From positions 1-64,000 of the forward strand of contig NZ_STFG01000005.1 in the NCBI RefSeq assembly GCF_004833285.1: DNA of 64,000 nt, given 5' to 3'. Position numbers and translations under genes: made by a program. The notes under the pieces were generated by a model. That model saw only the letters and a program-made list of their open reading frames with translations. It searched no databases and had not been told where the DNA came from. Shown here piece by piece: positions 43,252 to 53,273 of this stretch. Origin of the DNA: Lampropedia puyangensis (lineage in GTDB: Bacteria > Pseudomonadota > Gammaproteobacteria > Burkholderiales > Burkholderiaceae_C). Numbering within the stretch: the stretch's first letter is position 1; every line of letters begins with the position of its first letter.

Positions 43252-43290
43252 TTAGAAGGCAGCTGCTCTATCCAGTTGAGCTACTGGCAG
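43252..43290 (-). pseudogene. 5' part of disrupted tRNA-Arg(TCT), with right att core
   Basis: On the minus strand: acceptor CTGCCAG, TA, D arm GCTC-AACTGGATA-GAGC, linker, anticodon stem GCTGC and loop CTTCTAA, then the tRNA breaks off into island sequence (TTTCAAATG). Joined to the part at 40499-40536 it gives an unbroken 77-nt tRNA-Arg(TCT) with all stems paired. The natural promoter should lie just above 43290 and would now transcribe towards the island tRNA. Confidence 0.9.
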
Positions 43291-43373
43291 CTTGATTGCT
43301 GAGCCGATAAGAGCCTGGCATCATACCAGTAGTCATCGGCCCTTTTGTGATGGTCACGCGTTTTCATGTGGAG

Positions 43374-44594
43374 TTACTTTGTGAGGGGCATTGCCTTGAG
43401 TGGGCTGTGCGCTTGTAAATGGTGTGCGTAGTCCTGTGTATGCTTGCGTTCTCGCTCAAGATAGCGACCTATAGCCGCTTGAAATGGGCCGTCGGCGATC
43501 CAGTGGGCGGAATAGGTTGTTTCAGGCAGCAAGGCCCTTGCGAGTTTGTGCTCGCCTTGGGCGCCACCTTCGAAGCGGTCATAGCCATGCGCAATGCACC
43601 AAGCAATGGGCTGGTAGTAGCACAGATCAAAATGCAAACTGTTGACGCGCGCGAGTGCGCCCCAATAGCGGCCATAGGCGATGTTTTCGCTGCCGCCGTG
43701 CAGCGATTGATCGTGTAATGCCAATAGGCTGCAAGCAATAGGTTCGCCCTTTGATTGCGCGATGAATAGCAGCCAGTGGTCCGGCATGGTGTGTTGCATG
43801 TCTTTCCAGAATGCGGGCGACAAGTAAGGGCTGTTGCCGTGTTCGAGGTAGGTTCTTTCATAGCAGCGATAGAAAAAGGCCCAGTCTGCTGAGGTGATTG
43901 CCTTACCTTGTACTGTTCTGTATTCAATGCCTGCATCTGCGACTTTGCGCATTTCTTGCTTGATTTTTTTACGCTTATTTCCTTGAAGGGACTCAAGAAA
44001 TTGCGTGAAAGAGGCAAAGCGTTGATCGGTTCCGGGCGCAGCGTTGTGCCAGTGAAATTGCACTCCCTGACGAATCAGCCAATGCTGTTGAGTGCATGCT
44101 TGGCGATCTTGTTCAGATAAAAAGAGGATATGTGCTGTCTCCAAACCCTGTTCGTTACACCACTGGCTAAGAGTCTGTAGCAGCCAAGTGCGAGTGGTGT
44201 CATCTTGGGCCATCAAGCGTGTACCAGGCGCAGGTGTGAAAGGGGGGGCAACCAGAGCTTTTGGGTAATACGCTTTGCCATGTTCGGCGTAGGCATTGGC
44301 CCAGGCGAAATCAAATACATATTCGCCCCATGAATGGGACTTTAAGTAGAGCGGACAGGCTGCAATAAGTCGCTGGGCATCCCATAAGCACAGGTGGCAA
44401 GCTGTCCAGCCGTTTTCAGGCCTTGCGCTTTGGCTTTGTTCCATTGCCAGCAAGTATTCATGCCGCATAAAAGGAGTGGGCTGCTTTTGCTGTGCCAGCA
44501 GCGTATTCCACGCATGGGCATCAATCTCGCTGATGGCTGAATGCAGGCGCGCGATAATGCGGCTATGCCCTGAGGGCGTTGGGAGAGGGTGCAT
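43374..44594 (-). CDS. GNAT-like (DUF482, FemAB-type) acyltransferase
   Basis: A 406-aa protein of the DUF482 family, described as GNAT-like proteins related to FemAB peptidyltransferases. TPFMRHEYLLAMEQSQSARP, WGEYVFDFAWANAYAEHGK, LQGNKRKKIKQEMRKVADAG, FYRCYERTYLEHGNSPYLS and CYYQPIAWCIAHGYDRFEGG are family blocks. The substrate is unknown. ATG 44594 is chosen because the reading above it is not conserved; there is no good ribosome binding site. It is divergent from nadE. Confidence 0.87.
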   Translation of the reverse strand: MHPLPTPSGHSRIIARLHSAISEIDAHAWNTLLAQQKQPTPFMRHEYLLAMEQSQSARPENGWTACHLCLWDAQRLIAACPLYLKSHSWGEYVFDFAWANAYAEHGKAYYPKALVAPPFTPAPGTRLMAQDDTTRTWLLQTLSQWCNEQGLETAHILFLSEQDRQACTQQHWLIRQGVQFHWHNAAPGTDQRFASFTQFLESLQGNKRKKIKQEMRKVADAGIEYRTVQGKAITSADWAFFYRCYERTYLEHGNSPYLSPAFWKDMQHTMPDHWLLFIAQSKGEPIACSLLALHDQSLHGGSENIAYGRYWGALARVNSLHFDLCYYQPIAWCIAHGYDRFEGGAQGEHKLARALLPETTYSAHWIADGPFQAAIGRYLERERKHTQDYAHHLQAHSPLKAMPLTK

Positions 44595-44757
44595 CTGAAT
44601 ACGGTGTTTTCTTACCTGATGACCGATTGTGCGCTTTCTTGGTGGGCGATGCAGTTGGCACACGCATTGTGTGTGAAACGTTTAAATATGTGCGCGCCTA
44701 TTGGTTTTTGCCAGCTATGCAGTGGCGCTGCGGCTGGCAGTCAACACAAATGAAGTC

Positions 44758-46509
44758 ATGACACTGTCTATTTGTATTGCGCAGCTCAATCCTGTGGTTG
44801 GGGATGTGAAGGGCAATCTTGCCAAAGCGATTGCAGCGGCAGAATCTGCACACCAACAAGCCCATCAGTTGGTGGTCTTTCCTGAGTTGTTTTTATGTGG
44901 CTATGCCGCTGAGGATTTGTTTTTCAGGCCTTCGTTTCTTGAAGACTGTGCGTTGGCATTGCAAGAGTTGATTCAGGCCAGCATTCGATGGCCTGGTTTG
45001 CATATCTTGATGGGGCACCCGCAAGCGGTCGATGCCGCCGCACCTTGGCCGCGCGACAGTGATTTTTTGCCACCTGCATGGAATGCGGTCAGTCTGATTT
45101 CACAGGCGCAAGTGTTGGCCACTTACCGTAAACAAGCTTTGCCTAATTACGGAGTGTTTGACGAGAAACGTTACTTTGCTAGCAGCACAGTGATGGAGCA
45201 AGGGCTAGCAGCAGACCACATAGAAGCGAGCGCTGCGACTGTGGTTGACATTGCCGGTGTGCGTTTGGGGTTACTGATTTGTGAGGATGCTTGGGTGCCG
45301 CAACCAGCGCTGCGCGCCAAGGCGGCGGGTGCGCAGGCGTTGGTGGTGGTGAATGCATCGCCTTTTGTGGTCGGTAAACCGCAACAACGAGCCCATATTT
45401 TGGCCCAGCGTGCACAGGAAACAGGGCTGCCATTGGTTTACGCCCACATGGTGGGCGGGCAAGATGAGCTGGTATTCGATGGGCACTCATTTGCGTTACA
45501 AGCCGATGGCGGCATGGTGGCGATGGCCCCTGGTTTTGAGGAAATTTTGTGGCCGTTGGTATTGATTACTGATAGTGCGAGTGCGCAGCAATGCCGTTGG
45601 GCAGACGCGGAAAAAACGCAACCACAGCCATGGGACGATGCCTCATTGCAAGCTTGGCCGCAAATCTGGCAGGCTTTGGTATTGGCCACGCGTGACTATG
45701 TGCGTAAAAATGGGTTTGCCCATGTGCTGTTGGGGCTCTCTGGTGGGCTCGATTCGGCGTTGGTGCTGGCGATAGCCGTAGATGCATTAGGCGCTGACAA
45801 AGTGCGTGCCGTGATGATGCCTTCCCCCTATACCGCATCGATCAGTCTGGAGGATTCCCGAGAAATGGTGCGTCGACTGGGCGTACAGTATGACGAGATA
45901 AGCATTCGAGAGACATTTGAAACTTTCAAACTCAGCTTGGCTGCGCAGTTTCAGGGGCGAGCAGAAGATACCACTGAAGAGAATTTGCAGGCGCGCATTC
46001 GCGGTGTGATGCTGATGGCGCTGTCCAACAAATTTGGAGGGCTGCTGCTGACGACGGGCAATAAAAGTGAGGTGGCAATGGGCTACAGCACTTTGTATGG
46101 CGACATGTGCGGTGGCTTTGGCCCGCTCAAGGATGTGTATAAATCTGATGCGTTTGAACTGGCGCGTTGGCGCAATAGCTGCGGTGATGCTTATGGCGTT
46201 GCCAATCCGATTCCAGAGCGCATCATCACGCGGCCGCCGAGTGCAGAGTTGCGCGAGGGCCAGACGGATCAGGATAGCTTGCCTCCGTATGACATGCTGG
46301 ATGCTATTTTGCGCTTGCGCATGGAGCAAAACCAATCGCGCGCGGAGATCGTTGCAGCAGGCTTTCCTGAAGACCGTGTGGACCAAGTGATTCGACTGCT
46401 TCGCATCAACGAATACAAGCGCAGGCAAGCTGCTCCCGGGCCTAAATTGAGTGCGCGGGTGTTTGGTAAGGATTGGCGCTACCCCATCACCAATGGTTAT
46501 AGAGGGTGA
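44758..46509 (+). CDS. nadE: Glutamine-dependent NAD+ synthetase
   Basis: A 583-aa two-domain enzyme that makes NAD+ from deamido-NAD+, ATP and glutamine. The N-terminal nitrilase-type glutaminase has Glu43 (FPELFLCGY), Lys125 (YRKQALPNYGVFDE) and Cys175 (LLICEDAW). The synthetase domain starts about residue 310 with the P loop LGLSGGLDSAL and contains LTTGNKSEVAMGYSTLYGD. ATG 44758 lies within a longer open frame from 44701; the residues before it are not conserved. Confidence 0.96.
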   Translation: MTLSICIAQLNPVVGDVKGNLAKAIAAAESAHQQAHQLVVFPELFLCGYAAEDLFFRPSFLEDCALALQELIQASIRWPGLHILMGHPQAVDAAAPWPRDSDFLPPAWNAVSLISQAQVLATYRKQALPNYGVFDEKRYFASSTVMEQGLAADHIEASAATVVDIAGVRLGLLICEDAWVPQPALRAKAAGAQALVVVNASPFVVGKPQQRAHILAQRAQETGLPLVYAHMVGGQDELVFDGHSFALQADGGMVAMAPGFEEILWPLVLITDSASAQQCRWADAEKTQPQPWDDASLQAWPQIWQALVLATRDYVRKNGFAHVLLGLSGGLDSALVLAIAVDALGADKVRAVMMPSPYTASISLEDSREMVRRLGVQYDEISIRETFETFKLSLAAQFQGRAEDTTEENLQARIRGVMLMALSNKFGGLLLTTGNKSEVAMGYSTLYGDMCGGFGPLKDVYKSDAFELARWRNSCGDAYGVANPIPERIITRPPSAELREGQTDQDSLPPYDMLDAILRLRMEQNQSRAEIVAAGFPEDRVDQVIRLLRINEYKRRQAAPGPKLSARVFGKDWRYPITNGYRG

Positions 46510-46673
46510 CGGTGCACAGGCCAGGTGCTACGCGCTATTTTTAAATGTCAAATCGCCTGGGTAGATATCCCCCGCACCACAATGGCACGGAGCCGCGCTT
46601 GCATGGTAGGAGGCGATTCCGCGTTACTATTAGGTATGCGGGCGCATGCACAGTGCCCGATTTATCTGTTTGA

Positions 46674-47045
<372 letters not shown>

Positions 47046-47234
47046 TTAGTGTGACGTGCCTGTGGCGGTTGCGCTGGAGTCCCTCAGAAAAAAGCGGATG
47101 CAACCTCGATGGCTTTCTAGCTTGCCCGCTTGTTATCGTGATGGAATGCCAAGCTAGAGCGTATTGCGATTAGGTGCGCCCAAGCCGTGGGCGAATTTCA
47201 GCGGCATAAGAACAAAAAATTTAGGAGCACAAGC

Positions 47235-48176
47235 ATGGCATTGCCTGCCAAAGTCAACATCATCGACGTGGGCCCGCGCGATGGCTTACAAAACGAAAAG
47301 CAATTGGTGCCCGCGCAGGTCAAAACCGAATTGGTGCACTTGTTGCAAACGGCCGGTTTGCGCGAAATTGAAGTGACCAGTTTTGTGTCGCCAAAATGGG
47401 TGCCGCAAATGGCTGACAACGCGCAAGTGATGGGGCAAATTCAACGCCGTGACGGAGTGCGTTACTCTGTTTTGGTGCCAAACATGAAGGGCATGGAAGC
47501 GGCCTTGCTGACACAGCCTGACGAGATCGTGGTGTTTGCTTCTGCCAGCGAATCGTTCAGTCAGAAAAATATCAATTGCTCCATTGCTGAGAGTATTGAG
47601 CGTTTTGCGCCGGTGGTTCAGGCAGCTCATGCGCAAGGTATTGTGGTGCGTGGAGCCATGTCATGCACAGTGGGTTGTCCTTATGAGGGTGATATTGCAC
47701 CTGCCCAAGTTGAGTATTTGGCGCGTTTGTTGCACGACGTAGGCGTTGATCGTGTTGATGTGGCAGACACCATTGGTGTAGGCACTCCACTGAAAATTCA
47801 AAGGGCCCTGGAGGCCACATTCAAGCACTTTGGCGTAGATAACGTCTCAGGCCATTTTCACGATACCTACGGTCAGGCCATCGGCAACACATTGGCCGCG
47901 CTTGAATTGGGTGTCTGGAATTTTCAGTCCTCTGTCGCAGGCTTAGGTGGTTGCCCTTATGCAAAAGGTGCAACGGGGAATGTAGCTACAGAAGATGTGG
48001 TGTTTATGCTGCATGGCATGGGCATTGAGACTGGGATTGACCTGGATCGGTTGGTGGATGCTGGCTTGTACATCAGTGCCCAATTGGGGCGACCCTCTCA
48101 CTCGCGCGCAGGTACTGCCATCGCAAAAAAACGCCCTGTGCAAGAGGGGGCAGCAACAGGGCAAATCTGCGCTTGA
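47235..48176 (+). CDS. hmgL: Hydroxymethylglutaryl-CoA lyase
   Basis: A 313-aa lyase that splits HMG-CoA into acetoacetate and acetyl-CoA, the last step of leucine breakdown. VNIIDVGPRDGLQNE, VTSFVSPKWVPQMAD, AMSCTVGCPYEGD, FHDTYGQAIGNTLAAL and the signature GLGGCPYAKGATGN with the reactive cysteine are present. AGGAGC precedes ATG 47235. Other leucine pathway genes (liu cluster) are not adjacent. Confidence 0.95.
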   Translation: MALPAKVNIIDVGPRDGLQNEKQLVPAQVKTELVHLLQTAGLREIEVTSFVSPKWVPQMADNAQVMGQIQRRDGVRYSVLVPNMKGMEAALLTQPDEIVVFASASESFSQKNINCSIAESIERFAPVVQAAHAQGIVVRGAMSCTVGCPYEGDIAPAQVEYLARLLHDVGVDRVDVADTIGVGTPLKIQRALEATFKHFGVDNVSGHFHDTYGQAIGNTLAALELGVWNFQSSVAGLGGCPYAKGATGNVATEDVVFMLHGMGIETGIDLDRLVDAGLYISAQLGRPSHSRAGTAIAKKRPVQEGAATGQICA

Positions 48177-48199
48177 AACGGCTTAGTGTGTTGCAAAAA

Positions 48200-48688
48200 A
48201 TGACTGAACACGACCCGACTTGGCCTCTTGGTGTATTGCGCGTAGCAGAGGCATTGCAAACCTGCGAGCCGGTGGCCGAGCCTTTCATGCTGGAAAGCGA
48301 TGCACGCACGGCGCAAGAGGCTGCAGATGCTTTGGGAGTTGCCTTAGGGCAGATTGCCAAAAGCGTGGTATTTCGCCGTTTGGCTGATGATGCGCCTGTT
48401 CTGGTGATGACTGCAGGGGATCGGCGTGTAGATGAAAAAAAGGTAGCAACCTTAATTGGCCCGGTTGGCAAGGCTGATGCGCAGTTTGTGAGAAGTCGCA
48501 CGGGGTTTGTTATTGGTGGTGTGGCGCCTGTCGGGCACCTTACTCCCCCTATGGCTCTGCTTGATGCCAGCTTGCAGCGCTTCAGCCGCATTTGGGCAGC
48601 CGCGGGGCATCCCCGCGCTTTGGTCGCGTTGTCACCCCCTTTGCTTGAGGCGCTGACGGGAGCGCCGTGGGCCGAGGTGACGGCATGA
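48200..48688 (+). CDS. ybaK: YbaK/EbsC family aminoacyl-tRNA deacylase
   Basis: A 162-aa protein of the YbaK/ProX group, which hydrolyses mischarged tRNAs such as Cys-tRNA(Pro). RTAQEAADALGVALGQIAKS, VVFRRLADDAPVLVMTAGDR, VGKADAQFVRSRTGFVIGG and GGVAPVGHL carry the conserved lysine and glycine residues. The frame continues upstream into hmgL (48173); I prefer ATG 48200, with GTG 48188 possible. No clear ribosome binding site. Confidence 0.88.
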   Translation: MTEHDPTWPLGVLRVAEALQTCEPVAEPFMLESDARTAQEAADALGVALGQIAKSVVFRRLADDAPVLVMTAGDRRVDEKKVATLIGPVGKADAQFVRSRTGFVIGGVAPVGHLTPPMALLDASLQRFSRIWAAAGHPRALVALSPPLLEALTGAPWAEVTA

Positions 48689-48730
48689 TTGTTGTTTTGT
48701 CGCGATTTTTAGTGATGGGCTGTTAACCTC

Positions 48731-49147
48731 ATGGCTTGCGCTTCATCTGATCAACCTCTTTGGGGCGCATGTGCGCCGAAACTCCCGGCCCGCGCATTGT
48801 TGCGACTGGCTGAGCATGTACAGCGCAAAGGCATGTTGGCGAAACCGCTTCAGGCCAATTCGCGCAGCTGTACAGAGCAGAGTTCCATACCTTCCCCGTG
48901 TATTAATGTATGCACCATGCAGCAGATAGAAGCAGCGCAGCAGGAGCTGTGTTTGGGCTGTTTGCGAACGCTACCTGAAATCGTGGAGTGGGGCAGTGCG
49001 TCGCGCATACGCAAGCAGGCCATTTGGTCGGAGGTGTTGGTCCGCATTACAACAGTACAGGCATGGTCTGATGGTGCGCAGCAGCCTATGGAGGGCAGCG
49101 CAATGCAATCTGCTATGGCTAAAGCCAACGCAAAGGAGGTAAAGTGA
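48731..49147 (+). CDS. DUF1289 family cysteine-rich protein
   Basis: A 138-aa protein. Residues 54-91 hold the DUF1289 pattern SPCINVC, then LCLGCLRTLPEIVEW, in which four cysteines may bind metal. The first 50 residues are not conserved; ATG 48833 may be the true start. The C-terminal 40 residues are Ala/Gln/Lys-rich. The stop overlaps the start of the next gene by four bases (GTGA), so they are co-translated. Confidence 0.85.
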   Translation: MACASSDQPLWGACAPKLPARALLRLAEHVQRKGMLAKPLQANSRSCTEQSSIPSPCINVCTMQQIEAAQQELCLGCLRTLPEIVEWGSASRIRKQAIWSEVLVRITTVQAWSDGAQQPMEGSAMQSAMAKANAKEVK

Positions 49148-49743
49148 AATCCATTCAGTTTTTCTTTGATTTTGTTTCGCCTTACGCATACTTGGCCTTT
49201 CAACGTTTGCCAAAGGTGCTGCAAGGCAGCTCATACCATGTGGCATACAAACCAGTGGTTTTGGGCGGTATTTTCAAGGAGCAAGGCATCACGGCGCCAG
49301 CCTCCATTCCAGTCAAGCACGATTGGATACGCCGCCACACCTTGTGGCTTGCGGAAGAGCAAGGCGACCATGCATTTCGATGGCCTGATATACACCCATT
49401 CAATAGCGTTGGATTGAGCCGATTGGCATTGGCCTGCAGCGTCCATGGCAGTATCAATCGCTTTACCGCGCAAACCATTTTTGAGCATGTCTGGCATGGT
49501 GGCGCAGATCCATTAAGTCCTGCCCGCTTGCAGGCCTTGGAAGTTCAATTGCAAGCGCAACTGGCCCAATCCACTGCCTATCCATTAGGCAGTGACGCCA
49601 ATAAATTGCTCTTGCGGGCGCTTACGCAAGAGGCGGTTGATGCGGGCGTTTTTGGCGTGCCTGCTTATGTGGTCGATGGTCAAATGTTGTGGGGACTTGA
49701 TGCCTTGCCCATGTTGAAGCAGTTGATTCAGGAAGAAGAATAG
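49144..49743 (+). CDS. 2-hydroxychromene-2-carboxylate isomerase family (DsbA-like) protein
   Basis: A 199-aa thioredoxin-fold protein of the HCCA isomerase/kappa GST type. FFFDFVSPYAYLAFQRLP carries the active serine (Ser12) in place of the DsbA cysteine pair, and VFGVPAYVVDGQMLWGLDAL holds the cis-Pro loop. It may use glutathione; the substrate is unknown because no aromatic degradation genes are near. It begins at GTG 49144 with a strong AAAGGAGG, overlapping the DUF1289 stop. Confidence 0.9.
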   Translation: MKSIQFFFDFVSPYAYLAFQRLPKVLQGSSYHVAYKPVVLGGIFKEQGITAPASIPVKHDWIRRHTLWLAEEQGDHAFRWPDIHPFNSVGLSRLALACSVHGSINRFTAQTIFEHVWHGGADPLSPARLQALEVQLQAQLAQSTAYPLGSDANKLLLRALTQEAVDAGVFGVPAYVVDGQMLWGLDALPMLKQLIQEEE

Positions 49744-50116
49744 GCCTGATTTGATGGCAGGTGGGCAGTTCAGTCTGTATTGAAAAACCTCAATGCGACT
49801 CTCGATAGGCAAGTGCGAAATTTTGGTGTGCAGCCTGTACTGCTTACGATTGCGTGTTTGATTTCCCTCATAAATTTTCGGCCTGATCGCTCGTTGGTTG
49901 CATTTAATGGTAGTTCAGCCAGAGTCACGGGCTTTCCATGATGCAAACCTTGGCCTTGCGCGCAACGCACCCTTATGTAATGCGCGATAATCGACAGATC
50001 GCCCCAAGATCGACTCAAGAGGTTGTTGTCAGGGCCAGAGATGGTGGATTGATCCTCGCGCCTCTCACTTCTGCGCAGTTGATGCGATTTTTTTTGCCAT
50101 AGTTTGAGCAACCACG
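49744..50116. other. Gap before ilvD
   Basis: About 370 bases. A short plus-strand frame (49941-50102) and a longer minus-strand frame exist but neither resembles a known protein or has a good ribosome binding site. In related bacteria a LysR gene is often divergent to ilvD; none is here. The ilvD promoter should lie in this stretch. Confidence 0.4.
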
Positions 50117-51976
50117 ATGCCTGTATACCGATCCAAAACCTCTACTGGCGGCCGCAATATGGCCGGCGCGCGTGCCTTGTGGCGTGCCACCGGCATGAAG
50201 GATGATGATTTCTCCAAGCCGATCGTTGCGGTCGTCAATTCATTTACTCAGTTTGTTCCGGGCCATGTGCACCTGAAAGACTTGGGCCAACTCGTTGCGC
50301 GCGAGATCGAAGCTGCCGGCGGTGTCGCCAAAGAGTTCAATACGATTGCCGTGGACGATGGCATTGCCATGGGCCATGACGGCATGCTTTATTCACTGCC
50401 GAGCCGTGACATCATTGCTGATTCTGTGGAATACATGGTCAATGCGCATTGTGCGGATGCGATGGTGTGTATTTCCAATTGCGACAAGATCACCCCCGGT
50501 ATGCTGATGGCCGCGATGCGCCTGAATATCCCTGTGATTTTTGTTTCTGGCGGTCCAATGGAGGCGGGTAAAACCAAGCTGGCCAATCCAACGACCAAAA
50601 CCATAGAGTTCAAAAAACTGGACTTGGTGGATGCCATGGTGATTGCTGCCGATAACCATTACTCTGACGAGCAAGTTGCACAGGTGGAGCGTTCGGCATG
50701 CCCAACTTGCGGTTCTTGCTCAGGCATGTTCACCGCCAACTCCATGAACTGTTTGACTGAGGCCTTGGGGTTGTCCTTGCCCGGCAATGGCACGGTTGTG
50801 GCTACCCATGCAGACCGTGAGCAGCTGTTCAAGCGAGCGGGACACCGCATTGTTGAGCTGGCCCGCCAACATTACGAGCAGGATGACTACAGTATTTTGC
50901 CGCGCTCAGTGGGGTTCAAGGCATTTGAGAATGCGATGACGCTTGATATTGCAATGGGCGGCTCGACCAACACCATCTTGCATTTGCTGGCTATTGCGCG
51001 TGAAGCGGAGATTGATTTCACGATGACCGATATTGATCGCTTGTCGCGTGTTGTGCCCCAGCTGTGCAAGGTTGCTCCTAACACCAACAAATACCATATT
51101 GAGGATGTGCATCGTGCAGGTGGCATCATGGCTATTTTGGGCGAGCTTGAACGTGCAGGAAAACTGCACATCAATGTGCCAACCATTCATGCCAAAACAT
51201 TAGGCGATGCATTGAACCAGTGGGACATCGTGCGAACCAACGACGAAACTGTGAGGCATTTTTATTTGGCGGGCCCTGCAGGAATTCCAACGCAAACGGC
51301 GTTTAGCCAGAATACCCGCTGGCCAAGTCTGGACTTGGATCGGGCCGAAGGCTGCATCCGCTCTTACGAGCATGCCTTCTCTAAAGAGGGGGGCTTGGCC
51401 GTGCTGACAGGCAATATTGCACTGGATGGCTGCGTCGTGAAAACAGCTGGTGTTGACGAAAGCATCTTGGTGTTTGAGGGGCCAGCACGTGTTTATGAAA
51501 GCCAAGATGCCGCAGTGACTGGTATTTTGGCTGATGAGGTGCAGGCTGGTGAAGTGGTGGTGATCCGTTACGAAGGTCCTAAAGGGGGCCCTGGCATGCA
51601 AGAGATGCTGTATCCCACCAGCTATTTGAAGTCCAAAGGTTTGGGTAAGCAGTGTGCATTGCTTACTGATGGGCGCTTCTCTGGAGGTACGTCGGGGTTG
51701 TCTATCGGCCACGCTTCGCCCGAAGCTGCTGGTGGCGGCGCGATTGGTTTGGTCCAAAACGGTGATCGTATTCGCATCGATATTCCTGCCAGAACGATTG
51801 ATGTGCTGCTGCCAGAGTCAGAGTTGGCCAGTCGCCGTCAAGCGCAGAATGTAAAAGGGTGGAAGCCTGCTAACCCTCGTTCACGCAAAGTCTCGACTGC
51901 CTTGAAAGCGTATGCGAAATTGGTAACATCTGCAGACAAAGGCGCTGTGCGTGATGTGACTTTGTTGGACGATTAA
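50117..51976 (+). CDS. ilvD: Dihydroxy-acid dehydratase
   Basis: A 619-aa enzyme of valine, isoleucine and leucine synthesis that dehydrates 2,3-dihydroxy acids. [20 protein letters not shown] starts the protein. [14 protein letters not shown] and [19 protein letters not shown] hold the Fe-S cysteines, and [19 protein letters not shown] carries the C-terminal active serine. The length is that of the E. coli type (with a [4Fe-4S]-like pattern). ATG 50117 has only a weak ribosome binding site. Confidence 0.96.
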   Translation: MPVYRSKTSTGGRNMAGARALWRATGMKDDDFSKPIVAVVNSFTQFVPGHVHLKDLGQLVAREIEAAGGVAKEFNTIAVDDGIAMGHDGMLYSLPSRDIIADSVEYMVNAHCADAMVCISNCDKITPGMLMAAMRLNIPVIFVSGGPMEAGKTKLANPTTKTIEFKKLDLVDAMVIAADNHYSDEQVAQVERSACPTCGSCSGMFTANSMNCLTEALGLSLPGNGTVVATHADREQLFKRAGHRIVELARQHYEQDDYSILPRSVGFKAFENAMTLDIAMGGSTNTILHLLAIAREAEIDFTMTDIDRLSRVVPQLCKVAPNTNKYHIEDVHRAGGIMAILGELERAGKLHINVPTIHAKTLGDALNQWDIVRTNDETVRHFYLAGPAGIPTQTAFSQNTRWPSLDLDRAEGCIRSYEHAFSKEGGLAVLTGNIALDGCVVKTAGVDESILVFEGPARVYESQDAAVTGILADEVQAGEVVVIRYEGPKGGPGMQEMLYPTSYLKSKGLGKQCALLTDGRFSGGTSGLSIGHASPEAAGGGAIGLVQNGDRIRIDIPARTIDVLLPESELASRRQAQNVKGWKPANPRSRKVSTALKAYAKLVTSADKGAVRDVTLLDD

Positions 51977-52030
51977 GTCGACGTTAATCGCACTTTTGCT
52001 TATTACCCACGCGGTTGATGCGTGGTAAAC

Positions 52031-52056
52031 AAAAACCGCTTGTAGAAGCGGTTTTT
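52031..52056 (+). terminator. Terminator after ilvD
   Basis: AAAAACCGCTT (52031-52041) pairs perfectly with AAGCGGTTTTT (52046-52056), loop GTAG, 54 bases after the ilvD stop. Confidence 0.9.
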
Positions 52057-52176
52057 GTTTTGGTTCTATGAACAGTCCAGTCTTTGATGTAAGGCAGGCG
52101 CAGGTTGCCGGAATAGTTTAAAAATAATTGGCGCAATGAAATTGAATTGATATGTTGCGCTGCACAATATTGCCCC

Positions 52177-53088
52177 ATGATTTTACGACCTAAGCTCCAC
52201 TGGCTGCGCATGCTTTTTGTTTGGCGCGGTTCGGTCTTACCCATCATCATGCCCCAACTGGTGGCAACAACTACGTTTGCGATACTGATTACGCTGCTGC
52301 ATGGCGCCATCTTGTCGTGGAAGGTGTCATTGAATTTTGTGCCTTTCTCCTTAATTGGTATCACGCTGGCAATTTTTTTGGGGTTTCGCAATAGCACTGC
52401 CTATGCGCGGTATTGGGAAGCCAGAACGTTGCTCGGAACGATTCTTGTGGCCGCCCGCAGTTTGGCAGGGCAAGGAATGAGTCTTAGCAGCGATCCACAA
52501 GCAGCGAAATCATTAGCGTATCGGCTGTGTGCTTTTTCGCATGCAGTAAAGCACCAATTGCGGGGGACTGATCCGCGAGACGATCTGAGGCACTTTCTTT
52601 CTGCAGAAGATGCGCAAAAGGTGCAGGAGTCCCGTTATCCGGCAGCCAAATCCTTGTGGTTCACCAATCAATGGGTGGGTGAAAATTTGCGGCAAGGGAA
52701 TATCCAGGCTGCAGTGGTTCCCGCGTTGGAGCAGTCGATTGCACAGCTTGGTGCCGCCTTAGGTGGCTGTGAGCGCATCGCCAGTACGCCTATTCCGTTT
52801 ACGTATTCCGTCATCATCCATCGGTGCATTTATTTGTATTGTTTTTGGTTGCCATTTGGTTTGCAAGACGCGATTGGCTACATGACTCCGGTGATTGTGT
52901 GCATCATTGCCTACACATTTTTTGCGTTGGAGGCTTTAGGCGCTCAACTAGAAGATCCTTTTGGAACGGAGTCCAATGATTTACCCCTGTCCGCGATTGC
53001 GTATACGGTTGAAGCATCGGTTCTGGAGCTGGTTGGCGAGGCGCCTCGCACGGAACAACCGATGCTGAAGGATTTTGTCTTGCTATAA
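52177..53088 (+). CDS. Bestrophin family (YneE-like) ion channel protein
   Basis: A 303-aa membrane protein of the bacterial bestrophin family, which forms pentameric ion channels. WRGSVLPIIMPQLV, FLGFRNSTAYARYWEARTLL, IPFTYSVIIHRCIYLYCFWL (neck region) and EALGAQLEDPFGTESNDLPL match. About four membrane segments. ATG 52177 is chosen over 52147 because MILRPKLHWLRMLF is the usual start. Confidence 0.9.
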   Translation: MILRPKLHWLRMLFVWRGSVLPIIMPQLVATTTFAILITLLHGAILSWKVSLNFVPFSLIGITLAIFLGFRNSTAYARYWEARTLLGTILVAARSLAGQGMSLSSDPQAAKSLAYRLCAFSHAVKHQLRGTDPRDDLRHFLSAEDAQKVQESRYPAAKSLWFTNQWVGENLRQGNIQAAVVPALEQSIAQLGAALGGCERIASTPIPFTYSVIIHRCIYLYCFWLPFGLQDAIGYMTPVIVCIIAYTFFALEALGAQLEDPFGTESNDLPLSAIAYTVEASVLELVGEAPRTEQPMLKDFVLL

Positions 53089-53273
53089 ATGCGCTGGTGG
53101 TACACGTAGGTATTCATTCTGATTGCTGGATTTTGTAATCTAGTAGTCAAGCGAACAAACCCAGGAGCGTAAAATCTGGGTTTACACCGTTCGGTGCATT
53201 TTGCCTCGAACGCACAGCCCTTGATTTGTTGTTTGACTGTGCATGTTCAACAACACAACACGTTTTCCCACAC

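Larger units (their letters stand above)
40537..43265. mobile_element. Integrase-less 2.7-kb retron element inserted in tRNA-Arg(TCT)
   Basis: The element is bounded by a 14-bp direct repeat TTAGAAGGCAGCTG (40537-40550 and 43252-43265), which equals the anticodon arm of the split tRNA. Inside, base composition turns sharply AT-rich and codon use changes. Contents on the minus strand: tRNA-Arg, a long non-coding stretch, a 52-aa basic protein, a retron-like RT and a cold-shock-domain protein. No integrase, excisionase, replication or transfer gene is present. It fits a cis-mobilisable element moved by another element's tyrosine recombinase; the repeats are seen, the mobility is inferred. Confidence 0.82.

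Noticed and set aside
40537-43265. A prophage remnant
   Set aside because: No integrase, repressor, structural or lysis gene is present. The content is one retron-like operon and a tRNA.
40499-43290. A group I or group II intron in the tRNA anticodon loop
   Set aside because: Introns do not duplicate 14 bases of the exon, and this insert contains its own complete tRNA and a terminator. The RT has no maturase or endonuclease domain and I see no intron domain V hairpin.
49770-50111. A 113-aa minus-strand frame before ilvD
   Set aside because: Its residues match no family, there is no ribosome binding site and base composition at codon positions looks random.
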